64,000 bases of DNA from an uncultured Myxococcales bacterium (GTDB lineage: Bacteria > Myxococcota_A > UBA9042), in contig CAISBR010000146.1 in NCBI GenBank assembly GCA_903883645.1, positions 1 through 64,000 on the forward strand, read 5' to 3'. The notes beneath the pieces are model-generated. The model had not been told where the DNA came from and did not search any database. It saw nothing but the letters and a program-made list of their open reading frames with translations. Positions 35,518 to 44,599 of the stretch are shown here, one piece after another. The position numbers and the translations under genes were made by a program. Position 1 is the first letter of the stretch. Each line of letters opens with the position of its first letter.

Positions 35518-36710
35518 GTGCATTGACCCCTGTGCTGGGCGATCGCAGTCTATTTCCGCACCTGCAGGTGCCGTATTACGCTAATTTTGCAGCTATTTCG
35601 CCGCCATCGCTGCCGGTCGAGCAGGCCGCGCTGGCGCAAATTCGCGATGTGGCGAGCCGCGGCGCCGGCAGCTTCGGCACGTGGATCGGCGCGCGCCGCA
35701 CCCTAAAAGACCAGCTTGCAAGCCTAGTTGGTGCCCATGGCGACGACATCGGCCTGTGCCCCAACACCACCATGGGCGTCGCCGCGATAGCCTTTGGCCT
35801 CGACCTGCAGCCCGGCGACCGCATCCTGTGCGTGCAAGGCGAGTTCCCCGCCAACGTGCTGCCCTGGCAACAGGCGGCCCAGCGCTTTGGCGCCACGGTC
35901 GATTTCTTGCCTGCGCCCGAGCCCTTCGCCTCGACCCGCGCGTGGCTAGAACATTGCACCCATTTTCTACCATGCAAGATCCTTGCGATTTCTGCCGTGC
36001 GCTTCGATACGGGCTGGCGCGCCCCCCTGGCCGAGCTGGCCGACCTATGCCATCGCCACGGGGCCCAGCTGGCGGTCGACGCGGTGCAAGCGGTGGGCAT
36101 CGTGCCCCTCGACGTCACTGCACTGGGCATCGACTACCTCGCGTGCGGCAGCCACAAGTGGCTCATGGGTCCCGAGGGCAGCGGTTTTCTGTATGTGCGG
36201 CCCGGGCTTGCCGAGCATATGCACAAGACCCTGGCCGGCTGGCTCAGCGTGCCCGACCCGGCCGACTTTTTGATGCGCGGGCCGGGCTGGCTGCGCTACG
36301 ACAAGCCGGTGCGCGATCGCGCCGATTTCGTCGAAGGCGCCAATGTGGCCGCCGCCAGCTGTGCCGGGCTCGCCGCGTCGGTGACGATTCTGCAACAAAT
36401 TGGCGTGCCTAGTATCTATACCCACGTGCAGCAGTGGCACGACGCCTTAGAACCCTACTTACTGCATTGGGGTTTCACCTCGCTGCGCCCCACCGAGGTC
36501 GATCGCCGCTCGGGCATCCTGGCGTGCCGGCCGCCCCAGGGCATCGACGTCGTAGCTCTGCAAGCGCGCCTGGGCGAGCTGGGCGTGTCGTGCTCAATCC
36601 CCAATGGTAATCTGCGGTTCTCGGCGCACTGGCCCTCGCCCCTGGCCGAAGTTACGGGCCTGGCCGACCGCCTTGAGCAGGCCCTGAGCGACCTGCGCCG
36701 CGCCACCTAA
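35514..36710 (+). CDS. Class V aminotransferase (cysteine-desulfurase-like fold)
   Basis: A 398-residue PLP enzyme. The PLP lysine lies in CGSHKWLMGPEGSGFLYV; the preceding Asp (AQLAVDAVQAVG) is the usual cofactor-nitrogen ligand. No conserved active-site Cys loop of IscS/SufS is evident, so it may be a desulfurase relative or a kynureninase/epimerase-type member; I leave it unnamed. The GTG at 35514 overlaps the rnd stop (GTGA) and has TTGGAGAG upstream, so the genes are coupled. Confidence 0.82.
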   Translation: MSALTPVLGDRSLFPHLQVPYYANFAAISPPSLPVEQAALAQIRDVASRGAGSFGTWIGARRTLKDQLASLVGAHGDDIGLCPNTTMGVAAIAFGLDLQPGDRILCVQGEFPANVLPWQQAAQRFGATVDFLPAPEPFASTRAWLEHCTHFLPCKILAISAVRFDTGWRAPLAELADLCHRHGAQLAVDAVQAVGIVPLDVTALGIDYLACGSHKWLMGPEGSGFLYVRPGLAEHMHKTLAGWLSVPDPADFLMRGPGWLRYDKPVRDRADFVEGANVAAASCAGLAASVTILQQIGVPSIYTHVQQWHDALEPYLLHWGFTSLRPTEVDRRSGILACRPPQGIDVVALQARLGELGVSCSIPNGNLRFSAHWPSPLAEVTGLADRLEQALSDLRRAT

Positions 36711-36739
36711 CAGCCCCGTCACCAGCACCGCCCGCTCAG

Positions 36740-36757
36740 CATGACATCGGTGTCATG
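36740..36757. promoter_or_regulatory. Perfect inverted repeat upstream of the L,D-transpeptidase gene
   Basis: CATGACA-TCGG-TGTCATG, 7-bp arms with a 4-base loop, about 90 bases before the transpeptidase start and 30 after the aminotransferase stop. No T-tract follows, so it looks more like an operator of TGACA-N4-TGTCA type than a terminator. Confidence 0.4.
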
Positions 36758-36845
36758 TTGGCGGGTTGCGTCTGGAATTGGCTCGCCCAAAGCCTACCTT
36801 GAAGGCAAGGGCCGCCACGGTCCGCGGCCCGCGGGAGCAAGGGCC

Positions 36846-38156
36846 ATGGACACCACCTACCACAGCCAGTTCATTGGGTTGCGTGCCGTGCTTCGCTTGG
36901 TGCTCGCGGTCGGACTGGTTGCCGTGCCCGCCACGGCGATGCCGCCACAACAGACACCGGCCCGGCCAATCGCGGGCGTGGGCGCCTGGCCAACACCGCC
37001 GTTCGAGGCCTATGTTCGCCAATCATTTAGCTTTGTTCGCGACAAGCCAACGGCGACCAGCCGGATGCTGGCCATGCTGCGCGCCGGCGACGTGGTACAA
37101 GTACTTGGATGTACGCCCAGTTGTGATGCGCCGCGCGGTTGGGCGCTGCTCGAGCCCCGCGGCGCCCTGCCCCTTGCCAATTTGCGTACCGGCGAGCGCA
37201 GCGATGTGCTGCAAAGTGAAGGTGCCAACGCGACGTACATCTATGGCACCGTGCCGCGGCCGCACACGCCGGTCTACGCCCAGCCCGACGTCAAGTCGAA
37301 GATTCTGCATCACGAGCGGAGCAGCTTCCGGCTGGCCTTTACCCCCAATGCGACGCTGGCCGAGCGCGGCTGGCTGCGGCGGCCCGACGGCGGCTACATG
37401 CAGAAGACGGCGATAAAACTCTTTACGCCCAGTACCTTTGCGGGCGAGAAGGACCCGGTCAGCGTGCTCGCCTTTGTACGCCGCAAGGTCGCGCTGCGCC
37501 TCGAGGGGGCCAAGGCGCCGCCCAAGGATGCCGCCGCGGTGCACTGGTTCCAACGCTACGACCGCCTGCCGGTCAAGGCCGTGCAGGGGCAAAAGGTATT
37601 GATTCAGGGCGGTTGGATCCCCCGCAGCTTGGTCCGTATCGCCACCGCGCAAGAGCGGCCCAAGGGCGTCAAGCCGGCCGACCGCTGGCTGCACGTCGAC
37701 CTGGGCGAACAGGTGCTGACGGCCTATGAAGGCGACAAAGTGGTCTTTGCGACGCTGATCTCGACCGGTAAGCCCGGCACCGCCACCAAGGCCGGCCACT
37801 TCGAGGTGTATGGCAAGACGGTGCACGGCACCATGCACGGCAAGCCGTGGGACTACTACTACGCCGAAGAGGTGCCGCATGTGCTGCACTTCGACGCGGG
37901 CCGCGCCTTTCATGGCGCCTACTGGCACGACCAGTTTGGTATTGTGAAGTCGCACGGTTGCATTAATCTGTCGCCGACCGATGCCGCGTGGCTATACCAG
38001 TTCGTGCCGCCTGCGACGCCGGCCGGGTGGCACAATGTGCTGCCGCTGAACTGGGGTGTGCGCCCTGTGGCGGTGCTGGTCGACAAGCCGGGCAAGCACC
38101 AAACGCGCCCACAAAGTCTGGCGCAGGGGCTCCTGCCGCTGGTGGCGACTCGATAA
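36846..38156 (+). CDS. L,D-transpeptidase (YkuD domain), exported
   Basis: A 436-residue exported enzyme with a signal peptide (LRLVLAVGLVAVPATAM). Residues about 60-290 hold SH3-like segments (RDKPTATSRMLAMLRAGDVVQVLG; PVYAQPDVKSK). The C-terminal YkuD domain includes RWLHVDLGEQVLTAYEGDKVVFATLISTGKPG, FHGAYWHDQFG and the catalytic SHGCINLSP. Such enzymes make 3-3 crosslinks in peptidoglycan or attach lipoproteins. The ATG at 36846 is chosen as the signal-peptide start; the frame is open to 36741. Convergent with the lipoprotein at 38160. Confidence 0.88.
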   Translation: MDTTYHSQFIGLRAVLRLVLAVGLVAVPATAMPPQQTPARPIAGVGAWPTPPFEAYVRQSFSFVRDKPTATSRMLAMLRAGDVVQVLGCTPSCDAPRGWALLEPRGALPLANLRTGERSDVLQSEGANATYIYGTVPRPHTPVYAQPDVKSKILHHERSSFRLAFTPNATLAERGWLRRPDGGYMQKTAIKLFTPSTFAGEKDPVSVLAFVRRKVALRLEGAKAPPKDAAAVHWFQRYDRLPVKAVQGQKVLIQGGWIPRSLVRIATAQERPKGVKPADRWLHVDLGEQVLTAYEGDKVVFATLISTGKPGTATKAGHFEVYGKTVHGTMHGKPWDYYYAEEVPHVLHFDAGRAFHGAYWHDQFGIVKSHGCINLSPTDAAWLYQFVPPATPAGWHNVLPLNWGVRPVAVLVDKPGKHQTRPQSLAQGLLPLVATR

Positions 38157-38159
38157 CCG

Positions 38160-38729
38160 CTACTCGCCTAGCTCAATCTTTTCCATCTGTTCGTCGTCGC
38201 TCAGCACCGGCTCGGGCAGCGTCGCCACCAGGGCCTTAAGCGCCAAAAACGCTGGCGCCACATAGGCTTCGATACCCTTACCCAGCTCGGCCACATAGTG
38301 CGCCCGCAGCTCGGCCACGGTCGCCTCGTCGCTCGCCCAGCTACCCTGTACCGCGCCCGTCCACACCGGCTCGCCGTCGCGGCAGCGCTGGATCTTTGCC
38401 TGCAGATTCACTGCAATCTCGGGGCCTTTTGCCTGCTGCACCACATCGAGCGCCAACAGACCCTCTTTGCCGGCACAAGCGACACCGATTGTCGCATCAC
38501 CAGCCAACTCTGCCGGCCGAATAATGAAATTGCGGTGCTGATTGACGTAGCGCCGCGCCAGCAGCGACCACAGCTTGTGCACGGGCTCGCTCACGCCGCG
38601 CACCTGCAGGCTCAAGTGCTTGACTTGCTTCTGGTCGACCGCCACGTAATCGTCGCGCGTCCAGCTGTGCACGCTGGCACCACAGCCGGTAGCCAGCAGC
38701 AGAATCGCGATAAAAAGCTTGAACTTCAT
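38160..38729 (-). CDS. MXAN_6521/LA_1396-family lipoprotein
   Basis: A 189-residue lipoprotein (lipobox LATGC, Cys16). It matches the pattern of the MXAN_6521/LA_1396 family: DDYVAVDQKQVKHLSLQV, KLWSLLARRYVNQHRNFII, VAPAFLALKALVATLPEPVL and the ending EQMEKIELG. The family is known mostly from myxobacteria and Leptospira, and has no assigned function. Its ATG overlaps the MMPL stop in an ATGA. With the MlaC-like and MMPL genes it forms an operon probably serving lipid movement across the envelope. Confidence 0.75.
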   Translation of the reverse strand: MKFKLFIAILLLATGCGASVHSWTRDDYVAVDQKQVKHLSLQVRGVSEPVHKLWSLLARRYVNQHRNFIIRPAELAGDATIGVACAGKEGLLALDVVQQAKGPEIAVNLQAKIQRCRDGEPVWTGAVQGSWASDEATVAELRAHYVAELGKGIEAYVAPAFLALKALVATLPEPVLSDDEQMEKIELGE

Positions 38730-41212
38730 GGCTGTGCCGCCTTCTTGCTGCGCCGATCGTGCAGCAACTGCAGCACCGCCGGCATCACCGTAAACGACAC
38801 CAGCAGGGTCGCCGTCATACCGACGCAGGCCAAAACACCCATCGACCTCAGGCCCTTATGCCCCGCCGACATCAGCCCGCCCCAGCCGGCCAGCGCGGTC
38901 AACGTCGAGCACGCCACCGCCAAGCCCACCGTGCGCAAGGCCTCGTACGGACTCGTGCCCTCGTTGAATCGGTGCATCAGGTACACGCCGTGACTTATGC
39001 CAAAGCCGAACACAATCGGAAACACCACGATATTCATAAAGTTCAGCGACCAGCCGAACAGCGCCATAATGCCCAGCATCGCGCCCATGCCCGCCACCAG
39101 CGGCACCAGCGCCACCAGGGTATTGCGCAGAGACCTGAAATCCAACAGCAAAATCAAGAGCAACACGCACGCGGTAATCGCCATCGACAGCTTGCCGTCA
39201 AACAACACGATCCTGGCCAAGTGCGCAAACAGGATCGGCAGGCCCGCGGCGCGGAACGTCGAACCGTCCTTGGTGTGAATCTCTTCCACTTCGTCTGCAA
39301 ATTTCAGCATTTGCTTGCCATCCCACAGGTCCACCACGGGGTAGATGAAGGTCAGCCAGCCGTGATTCTCGACCTTGGTGGTGGGCAAGTGCGTGAACTG
39401 CTCGCGGTACAGCGGCGGCACATCGTCCAGCACGTACGGCTTGGTATCCAAATACCCCAGCAGCATCTTGTACTTATCTTTGTAGTCGTCGGGCACCGCG
39501 TCGATGTCGACCTCTTCCAGGTCCTTCTTCCAGTCCTGCAGTACCTTGGCGTTGCGCGCCTGCTGATCGGCCGCCGGTACAAACGTAAAGATCGACAGCA
39601 CCTGGTCGATGGTCGTGTATTTCTTGGCATTAAGCGGATACAGCTCGTCGAAGACTTTGCGCGCATCGTTCAGGTCTTTGGTATAGACCGCCACCGGGTC
39701 GGCCGAGATTTGGAAGCGCGCCGCCACCTCGTCTTGCAGCAGCACACTGGGCTGGTTTTCGACCATAAGCGCCCGAGTATTATACTCAAAGTGCACGCCA
39801 GGCCCAAAGAACGACAGCACCAGCACCACCGTGCCCGCCACGCCCAGCAGCACCCGCGGCATGGGGATGCGCCGCTCGACCTTGTCGGCCGCGGTATCTT
39901 TGGGGGTAAAACCGCACAGAATGATGGGCAATTGCGGCCAGCGACGGCCCAAAAGCAGCAAGATCGCCGGGGTCGCCACAAAGATCGCCGTGCCGATGAT
40001 GTACGTGCCCGCGCCGGCCAGCAGACCGAACTGCGAAAAGCCGCGGAACTCGCTAAACAGCAGCGCAAAGAACGACGCCGCGCTAGCCGTGGCCGAGATC
40101 ACCGCCGCCAAACCCGCATTCTGTACAGCTAGTTGCACGGCCTTGTCGTACGGCTCGCCCTGGCCCAGGTAGTAGCGAATGCGGTAAATGAGGTGGATGC
40201 CAAAGTCGATGCCCTGGCCCATCAGGATGCCGCCCAGGATCGAGGTGATCATGTTCAGCTGACCCACGGCCAAATACGTAAAACCAAAGGTAATCGCCGT
40301 GCCCGCCAGCATACCCAGCGTGATCAGCAGCACTGCGCCGATGCGCCGGCCAAGGAACGCCAGCAGCACCAGCACCACGCCCGAAAACGAGATAAGCGTG
40401 GTCGGCGCCAGCGATTCTTTCATCTCGAACGAGTCGTCGTAGCTGGTCTTGTAGCTGCCGGTAAAGCCGAAGCCGACTTGCGCCTTGTCTTGGTTCGGCT
40501 CGCGCGCGTATTGCTCACTCAAGTGCAGGCCGCGCTTATTGGTTTTGTCGTAGGCGGCGAACTTCTTGCGCAGGTCCTCGACGAGGTCGCCGGTCTTGCC
40601 CAGGTCGTTGCTATCCCACATCGGCTTTACGACCAGCAGCACCATCTTCTTGTCTTCACTGATGTAATAGTCGTCGGTGATACTCTTCTTGCCCACGCGC
40701 TTGTACTTGTCGATGATCGGGTCCAAGTGCGGCTGGTACGGCTCGGTCTTCTTGAGCTCCACAAAGAACGGCGAGGCGCGGCGAATCGCGTCTTTGATTT
40801 TCGCCATACCCTGGGTGTGAATCTCTTCTAAGTCCTTGGTTTCGACGAACATCGGCGCTTTTTGCCGCACAAACGACGTGTCGAGCTTGTACGTCACATG
40901 GCGAATGTGCTCTTTGTCGGCCTGCAGCATGTCGTTGATGTCGTCAGCTACACCCTTGATATTCTTCTCGTCTGCCCCGCGCACGCCGATAATCAGGTGC
41001 CCCGCGCCGCCGACCATATCGACCACGCGCTTGACGTCTTTGACCGCCTGCAAGTCCTGGCTAATCAGGTCGAGCTGGTTGGTATTGATGGTCAGCAAGC
41101 TGGCGGCCCACACCGACAGCGCCGTAAGCACAGCTAGGGCCACAAGAAACAGCCCCGGACGGGCCAGCACGGCGCGCGCGTAGGCGGCGATCAGGCGTTC
41201 AAGGATCTTCAC
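38726..41212 (-). CDS. MMPL/RND-family lipid exporter
   Basis: An 828-residue inner-membrane transporter of the RND superfamily. Two halves each have one TM helix, a periplasmic domain, then a five-helix bundle; the second bundle ends at LVSFTVMPAVLQLLHD. The GxxxDY-like region appears as GILMGQGIDFGIHLIYRIRYY and again as IVFGFGISHGVYLMHRF. MMPL members export lipids or hopanoid-like molecules using proton motive force. It lies 42 bases after the MlaC-like gene and overlaps the downstream lipoprotein by 4 bases. Confidence 0.85.
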   Translation of the reverse strand: MKILERLIAAYARAVLARPGLFLVALAVLTALSVWAASLLTINTNQLDLISQDLQAVKDVKRVVDMVGGAGHLIIGVRGADEKNIKGVADDINDMLQADKEHIRHVTYKLDTSFVRQKAPMFVETKDLEEIHTQGMAKIKDAIRRASPFFVELKKTEPYQPHLDPIIDKYKRVGKKSITDDYYISEDKKMVLLVVKPMWDSNDLGKTGDLVEDLRKKFAAYDKTNKRGLHLSEQYAREPNQDKAQVGFGFTGSYKTSYDDSFEMKESLAPTTLISFSGVVLVLLAFLGRRIGAVLLITLGMLAGTAITFGFTYLAVGQLNMITSILGGILMGQGIDFGIHLIYRIRYYLGQGEPYDKAVQLAVQNAGLAAVISATASAASFFALLFSEFRGFSQFGLLAGAGTYIIGTAIFVATPAILLLLGRRWPQLPIILCGFTPKDTAADKVERRIPMPRVLLGVAGTVVLVLSFFGPGVHFEYNTRALMVENQPSVLLQDEVAARFQISADPVAVYTKDLNDARKVFDELYPLNAKKYTTIDQVLSIFTFVPAADQQARNAKVLQDWKKDLEEVDIDAVPDDYKDKYKMLLGYLDTKPYVLDDVPPLYREQFTHLPTTKVENHGWLTFIYPVVDLWDGKQMLKFADEVEEIHTKDGSTFRAAGLPILFAHLARIVLFDGKLSMAITACVLLLILLLDFRSLRNTLVALVPLVAGMGAMLGIMALFGWSLNFMNIVVFPIVFGFGISHGVYLMHRFNEGTSPYEALRTVGLAVACSTLTALAGWGGLMSAGHKGLRSMGVLACVGMTATLLVSFTVMPAVLQLLHDRRSKKAAQP

Positions 41213-41254
41213 GATTTACCTGCAATTTTAAGGGATTGGGCGCGGCCCGAGGTG

Positions 41255-41851
41255 CTACTTCGCTTTTTCGCGCAGCAACTGTAGCAGCTGGTTCCAGCCG
41301 CCCTCTTTCATAATCGGAATGATCTGGTCGTCGCGAATGCCCTTGAGCATCGAGTCGCCCAGCACCGACACATCGACGATCTTCCAATCCGCGCCTACTT
41401 TCGCGAGCTTATACTTGAGCTTGAACTCCTGCTTCTTCATCGCGTGCAGCACGGTGACCACCGACTTGATCGCCGCGGTGTCGCCCGTAATCTCGGGCGC
41501 TTCGTAGACCATGGCTTCGAGATGCTCGAAATTGCTCTGAATTTTCGGCATCGCCTGCTTGGCAAACACCGCGTGAAAGGTCTTGATGAACTCGCTGCGC
41601 TGCGCCTCGGTCGCCTTCTGCCACTCGTCGCCCAGCAGGACTTTGCCCTGGGCATCGCCCGACAACTGCTGCAGCGCCATAGGGAATTTGCCAAAGCGAA
41701 TCGCACCAATCAGCGTACGGATCGGCTTTTCGACGGGATTGACCGCGGCCTCGGCAGGCGCAGCGGCGGGCGGCGCAGCGGGGGCAGCCAGCACCGGGGC
41801 GGCAACCAAGGTCAAACCAAGCGAACTAAGCAGAATCAAACGAGCAATCAC
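41255..41851 (-). CDS. MlaC/Ttg2D-family phospholipid-binding protein
   Basis: A 198-residue periplasmic protein of the toluene-tolerance Ttg2/MlaC family. A GTG at 41851 with AGGTGG before it gives a signal peptide (IARLILLSSLGLTLVAAPVLA); a GTG at 41857 and a longer frame to 41920 are alternatives. The family core is visible: KATEAQRSEFIKTFHAVFAKQAMP, LKYKLAKVGADWKIVDVSVLGDSM and EGGWNQLLQLLREK. MlaC carries phospholipids between outer and inner membranes; here it leads an operon with an MMPL transporter and no MlaFED ABC genes, so the cargo may differ. Confidence 0.83.
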   Translation of the reverse strand: MIARLILLSSLGLTLVAAPVLAAPAAPPAAAPAEAAVNPVEKPIRTLIGAIRFGKFPMALQQLSGDAQGKVLLGDEWQKATEAQRSEFIKTFHAVFAKQAMPKIQSNFEHLEAMVYEAPEITGDTAAIKSVVTVLHAMKKQEFKLKYKLAKVGADWKIVDVSVLGDSMLKGIRDDQIIPIMKEGGWNQLLQLLREKAK

Positions 41852-41992
41852 GTTCACCACCTTTGCACGAACAGAGAATTTCGTTGTGCGCGAGCCACCA
41901 CAGCAGCGGCGCAGGTTCAACGCCGCGCGCGAGGGTAAACTTCACGGCGGGCGCTGGCAAATCTGTCGGCGCAGCCAGTGGACCCGCAACGC

Positions 41993-42784
41993 CTAAATTG
42001 GCTGAGCATTTTCGCGGCGCCGCTGCACCACCGCCTGCACCAGGTACGACGCCACGTCGCTGGGCACCGTACCCGGGCCAAAGCCCGCATCAAAGCCAAG
42101 CTCTAGCGCGATCGGGTGGCTAAGGCGCGGCCCGCCGCAGAGAAAGATACGCTCGCCGCGCGCACCCTCGGCCTCGGCTAGGTCGACCAGGGCTGCTAAG
42201 TTGGTGCGATGGCAGTCTTTTTGCGTCACTACTTGCGACACGAGGATGACATCGGCGCCAAAGGCGGCGGCCTCGGCGAGCAAGCGGTCGTTTTCGACTT
42301 GGGCACCCAAGTTCTTGACTGCAAAGCACTTGTAGGATTCGAGACCCTTGTCGCCGCGCCAGCCCTTGTAGTTCAAGATGGCGTCGATGCCGACCGTATG
42401 CGCGTCGTCGCCCGTGCAAGCACCGATCACCCGGAGCTTTTCGCCGCCACCGTGCTCGTGCCAATAGTCTTCGATGGCGGCGTGGCTCAGCTTGTGATTC
42501 GACACCTTGGGCACCGAAATCTTGGTAAAATCAACGGAGTATGGCGACTTTGCATATACCAAAAGCCACGTGTAGCCCTCGCCCAGGTCGTGCGCGTGGT
42601 AGACTTGCGGGTCGTGCAGGCCCATCTGCCGCACCAGCTGGCGCGCCGCCTCTTTGGCCTCGTCGCCATAGGGCACGGGCAGCGAGAACGACAGCGCGAT
42701 CGCTCCGTCGTTTAGCGTGTCGCCATAGGCGCGAACCTGGGTAAGATCAATGGGTTGCGCTTCGGTCCGACCGTGTACCGCCAT
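41993..42784 (-). CDS. kamE: Lysine 5,6-aminomutase beta subunit
   Basis: A 263-residue B12-binding subunit. The cobalamin motif DxHxxG is DAHTVG (His129), followed by the lower-axial Gly region SQVVTQKDCH and FLCGGPR. Lys140 (LNYKGW) is at the position of the lysine that binds PLP in characterised KamE. With KamD it moves the terminal amino group of D-lysine or L-beta-lysine to C5, a step of lysine fermentation. It starts 9 bases after kamD. No other lysine-fermentation genes lie in the window. Confidence 0.92.
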   Translation of the reverse strand: MAVHGRTEAQPIDLTQVRAYGDTLNDGAIALSFSLPVPYGDEAKEAARQLVRQMGLHDPQVYHAHDLGEGYTWLLVYAKSPYSVDFTKISVPKVSNHKLSHAAIEDYWHEHGGGEKLRVIGACTGDDAHTVGIDAILNYKGWRGDKGLESYKCFAVKNLGAQVENDRLLAEAAAFGADVILVSQVVTQKDCHRTNLAALVDLAEAEGARGERIFLCGGPRLSHPIALELGFDAGFGPGTVPSDVASYLVQAVVQRRRENAQPI

Positions 42785-42793
42785 GGCATCCTC

Positions 42794-44476
42794 CTACTTG
42801 GGCCAGACCGGGCCGCCGTCGGTCGTAAGCCAGCCGCGCGCCTGCAGTTCGTGGGTAATGGGCGCCTCGGTCGGGTCCCAATAGTGCTCGCCGCGCTCAA
42901 ACACGCCGCCCAGCCCGCGACCACCATCGGGCGCACGGGCAATGTCGGCAAAATGGCCCTGCGACAGAGCCTGCATCAAGCCAACATTAGCAATGTCTTC
43001 AAGCAGCTCTAAGGCCTTGCCCAGCGTCTCTTGCGCGCGCAGCTCGATCGCGCCGCCGGGCCGCACCGCCAGCTCGGAGCCCAGCGCCCGCCCGCCGGTA
43101 AATACCATCTGCGCAGCTTCGAGTGCCCAGGCGCGGTCGTGGATATGCGGCGTGTGCATAGCTTCCGTAGCCATTCCAAGCAGTTGAATCCCCTGCCCGG
43201 TCATCACGCCCACCAGGTCAAACAGCGCGTCTTGCACGTGGCCGCGCAGGATATTGCCCGTCATGTGCTTGGTGGGCGGCATGTATTTGAGCGGCGCGCC
43301 GGGGAAAAGCGTGCGAATCAGCATCGCCTGCGCCAGCTCGAGCAGCAGGGCATCGGGGCGCAAGGGGTCGATTTCCATAGCGTGACCCAGCCCCAGGTGC
43401 TCAGTCTGCAGGCCCGCGCCCCGCGCCAGCGCCTCGTTAATCAGGGTCGACGCCACCACCGTGTGCGCCGCCTCGACCGCATCGGCGGTGGTCAGGTAGT
43501 TGTCTTCGCCGGTGTTGATGATAATGCCCGAAAGCGCCGACAGACGCCGCGAAACACGCTGATCACAAAGCGTTCGCTGCATGTTGATGTCGCGAAACAA
43601 GATGCCGTACAGGGCGTCGTTCAGCATCATATCGAGCCGCTCGAGGCCGCCCATCGCCGCAATCTCGGGCATGCACAGGCCGCTCGCGTAGTTGCACAGG
43701 CGGATGTAGCGACCGAGCTCCGTACCAACTTCGTCCAACGCCGCGCGCATTAAGCGGAAATTGGCCTGCGTCGCAAACGTACCGCCAAAGCCCTCGGTCG
43801 TCGTACCTTGGGGCACGTAGTCAAGCAGGCTCTGACCGGTCGAGCGAATCACCGCAATCACATCGGCGCCTTGCCGAGCCGCGACGCGGGCTTGCACCAC
43901 ATCTTCGTAGATATTGCCCGTGGCGACGATCACATACAGCAACGGCTGCGCACCACAACCCAGCGTATCTAGATAGTTTTGCCGGGTGGCGCGCTGCGTA
44001 CCGATGCGCTGCAGACCGTGTTGCGCCAACTTGTCGCCTAGCTGTCGGGCCGCCGGCTGTAGACCCGGCACCGCGTTCGCTGCGTAAGGACGCAGATCGA
44101 CTCGCCCTTCTACCACCGCGCGCGCCAGCTCTTGGGCGCCCAGACCGCGATCGAGCATGGCCGCACAAAACGGCGCTGCGACTCCGTTTTTTAGCAGGTC
44201 GTCGCCTTGCAGTTGCTCAACTAGGCGATTGACCCAGGGCACACCGTCGTCGGTTGCGCCATCGACACCCAGCAGCCGCAGCACCGTGCGCTCGATGGCC
44301 ACGGTCGAGCGGCGGGCGGTAAAGGCATCGACCTCGGCGGCGACTTGGCGGGCCAACCTGCGGGCGCGGGCGACCTGATCGGCGGGCAGGGGCAGCTCGG
44401 GGCAGCCAAAGCCTGGCGGCACCGGGGCGGCGGTGCTGACCAGGGGCGAGCGAGATACGGCAAGGGGGCTAGACAT
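42794..44476 (-). CDS. kamD: Lysine 5,6-aminomutase alpha subunit
   Basis: A 560-residue TIM-barrel subunit. Recognisable family stretches are YVIVATGNIYEDVVQARVAARQGADVIAVIRSTGQSLLDYVPQGTTTEGFGGTFATQ-like (about 180-240), IRLCNYASGLCMPEIAAMGGLERLDMMLNDALYG, FRDINMQRTLCDQ and HLGLGHAMEIDP, with MPPTKHMTGNI near the C-terminus. It works with KamE and needs adenosylcobalamin and PLP. No B12 riboswitch was seen in the 123 bases upstream, which also contain the divergent start of the next gene. Confidence 0.92.
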   Translation of the reverse strand: MSSPLAVSRSPLVSTAAPVPPGFGCPELPLPADQVARARRLARQVAAEVDAFTARRSTVAIERTVLRLLGVDGATDDGVPWVNRLVEQLQGDDLLKNGVAAPFCAAMLDRGLGAQELARAVVEGRVDLRPYAANAVPGLQPAARQLGDKLAQHGLQRIGTQRATRQNYLDTLGCGAQPLLYVIVATGNIYEDVVQARVAARQGADVIAVIRSTGQSLLDYVPQGTTTEGFGGTFATQANFRLMRAALDEVGTELGRYIRLCNYASGLCMPEIAAMGGLERLDMMLNDALYGILFRDINMQRTLCDQRVSRRLSALSGIIINTGEDNYLTTADAVEAAHTVVASTLINEALARGAGLQTEHLGLGHAMEIDPLRPDALLLELAQAMLIRTLFPGAPLKYMPPTKHMTGNILRGHVQDALFDLVGVMTGQGIQLLGMATEAMHTPHIHDRAWALEAAQMVFTGGRALGSELAVRPGGAIELRAQETLGKALELLEDIANVGLMQALSQGHFADIARAPDGGRGLGGVFERGEHYWDPTEAPITHELQARGWLTTDGGPVWPK

Positions 44477-44599
44477 GGCGAAATCCTTGGCAAGCCGGGT
44501 GGGCGCCCTAAGTGCCTGCGGGCGGGCTGCCTTGCGCCAGAGAGCTCTGACGCGCCGCTAGGATAGCCGCAGTCACCGGGCCATGCTACCCTTGCGGCC

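Noticed and set aside
35960..35990. Fifth copy of the 16-bp motif (CCATTTTCTAC)
   Set aside because: Only 11 of 16 bases match and it is inside the aminotransferase coding sequence, so probably chance.
38759..40132. 457-residue plus-strand open frame over the MMPL gene
   Set aside because: Gln/His/Arg-rich composition and no motif; it mirrors the clear MMPL coding sequence.
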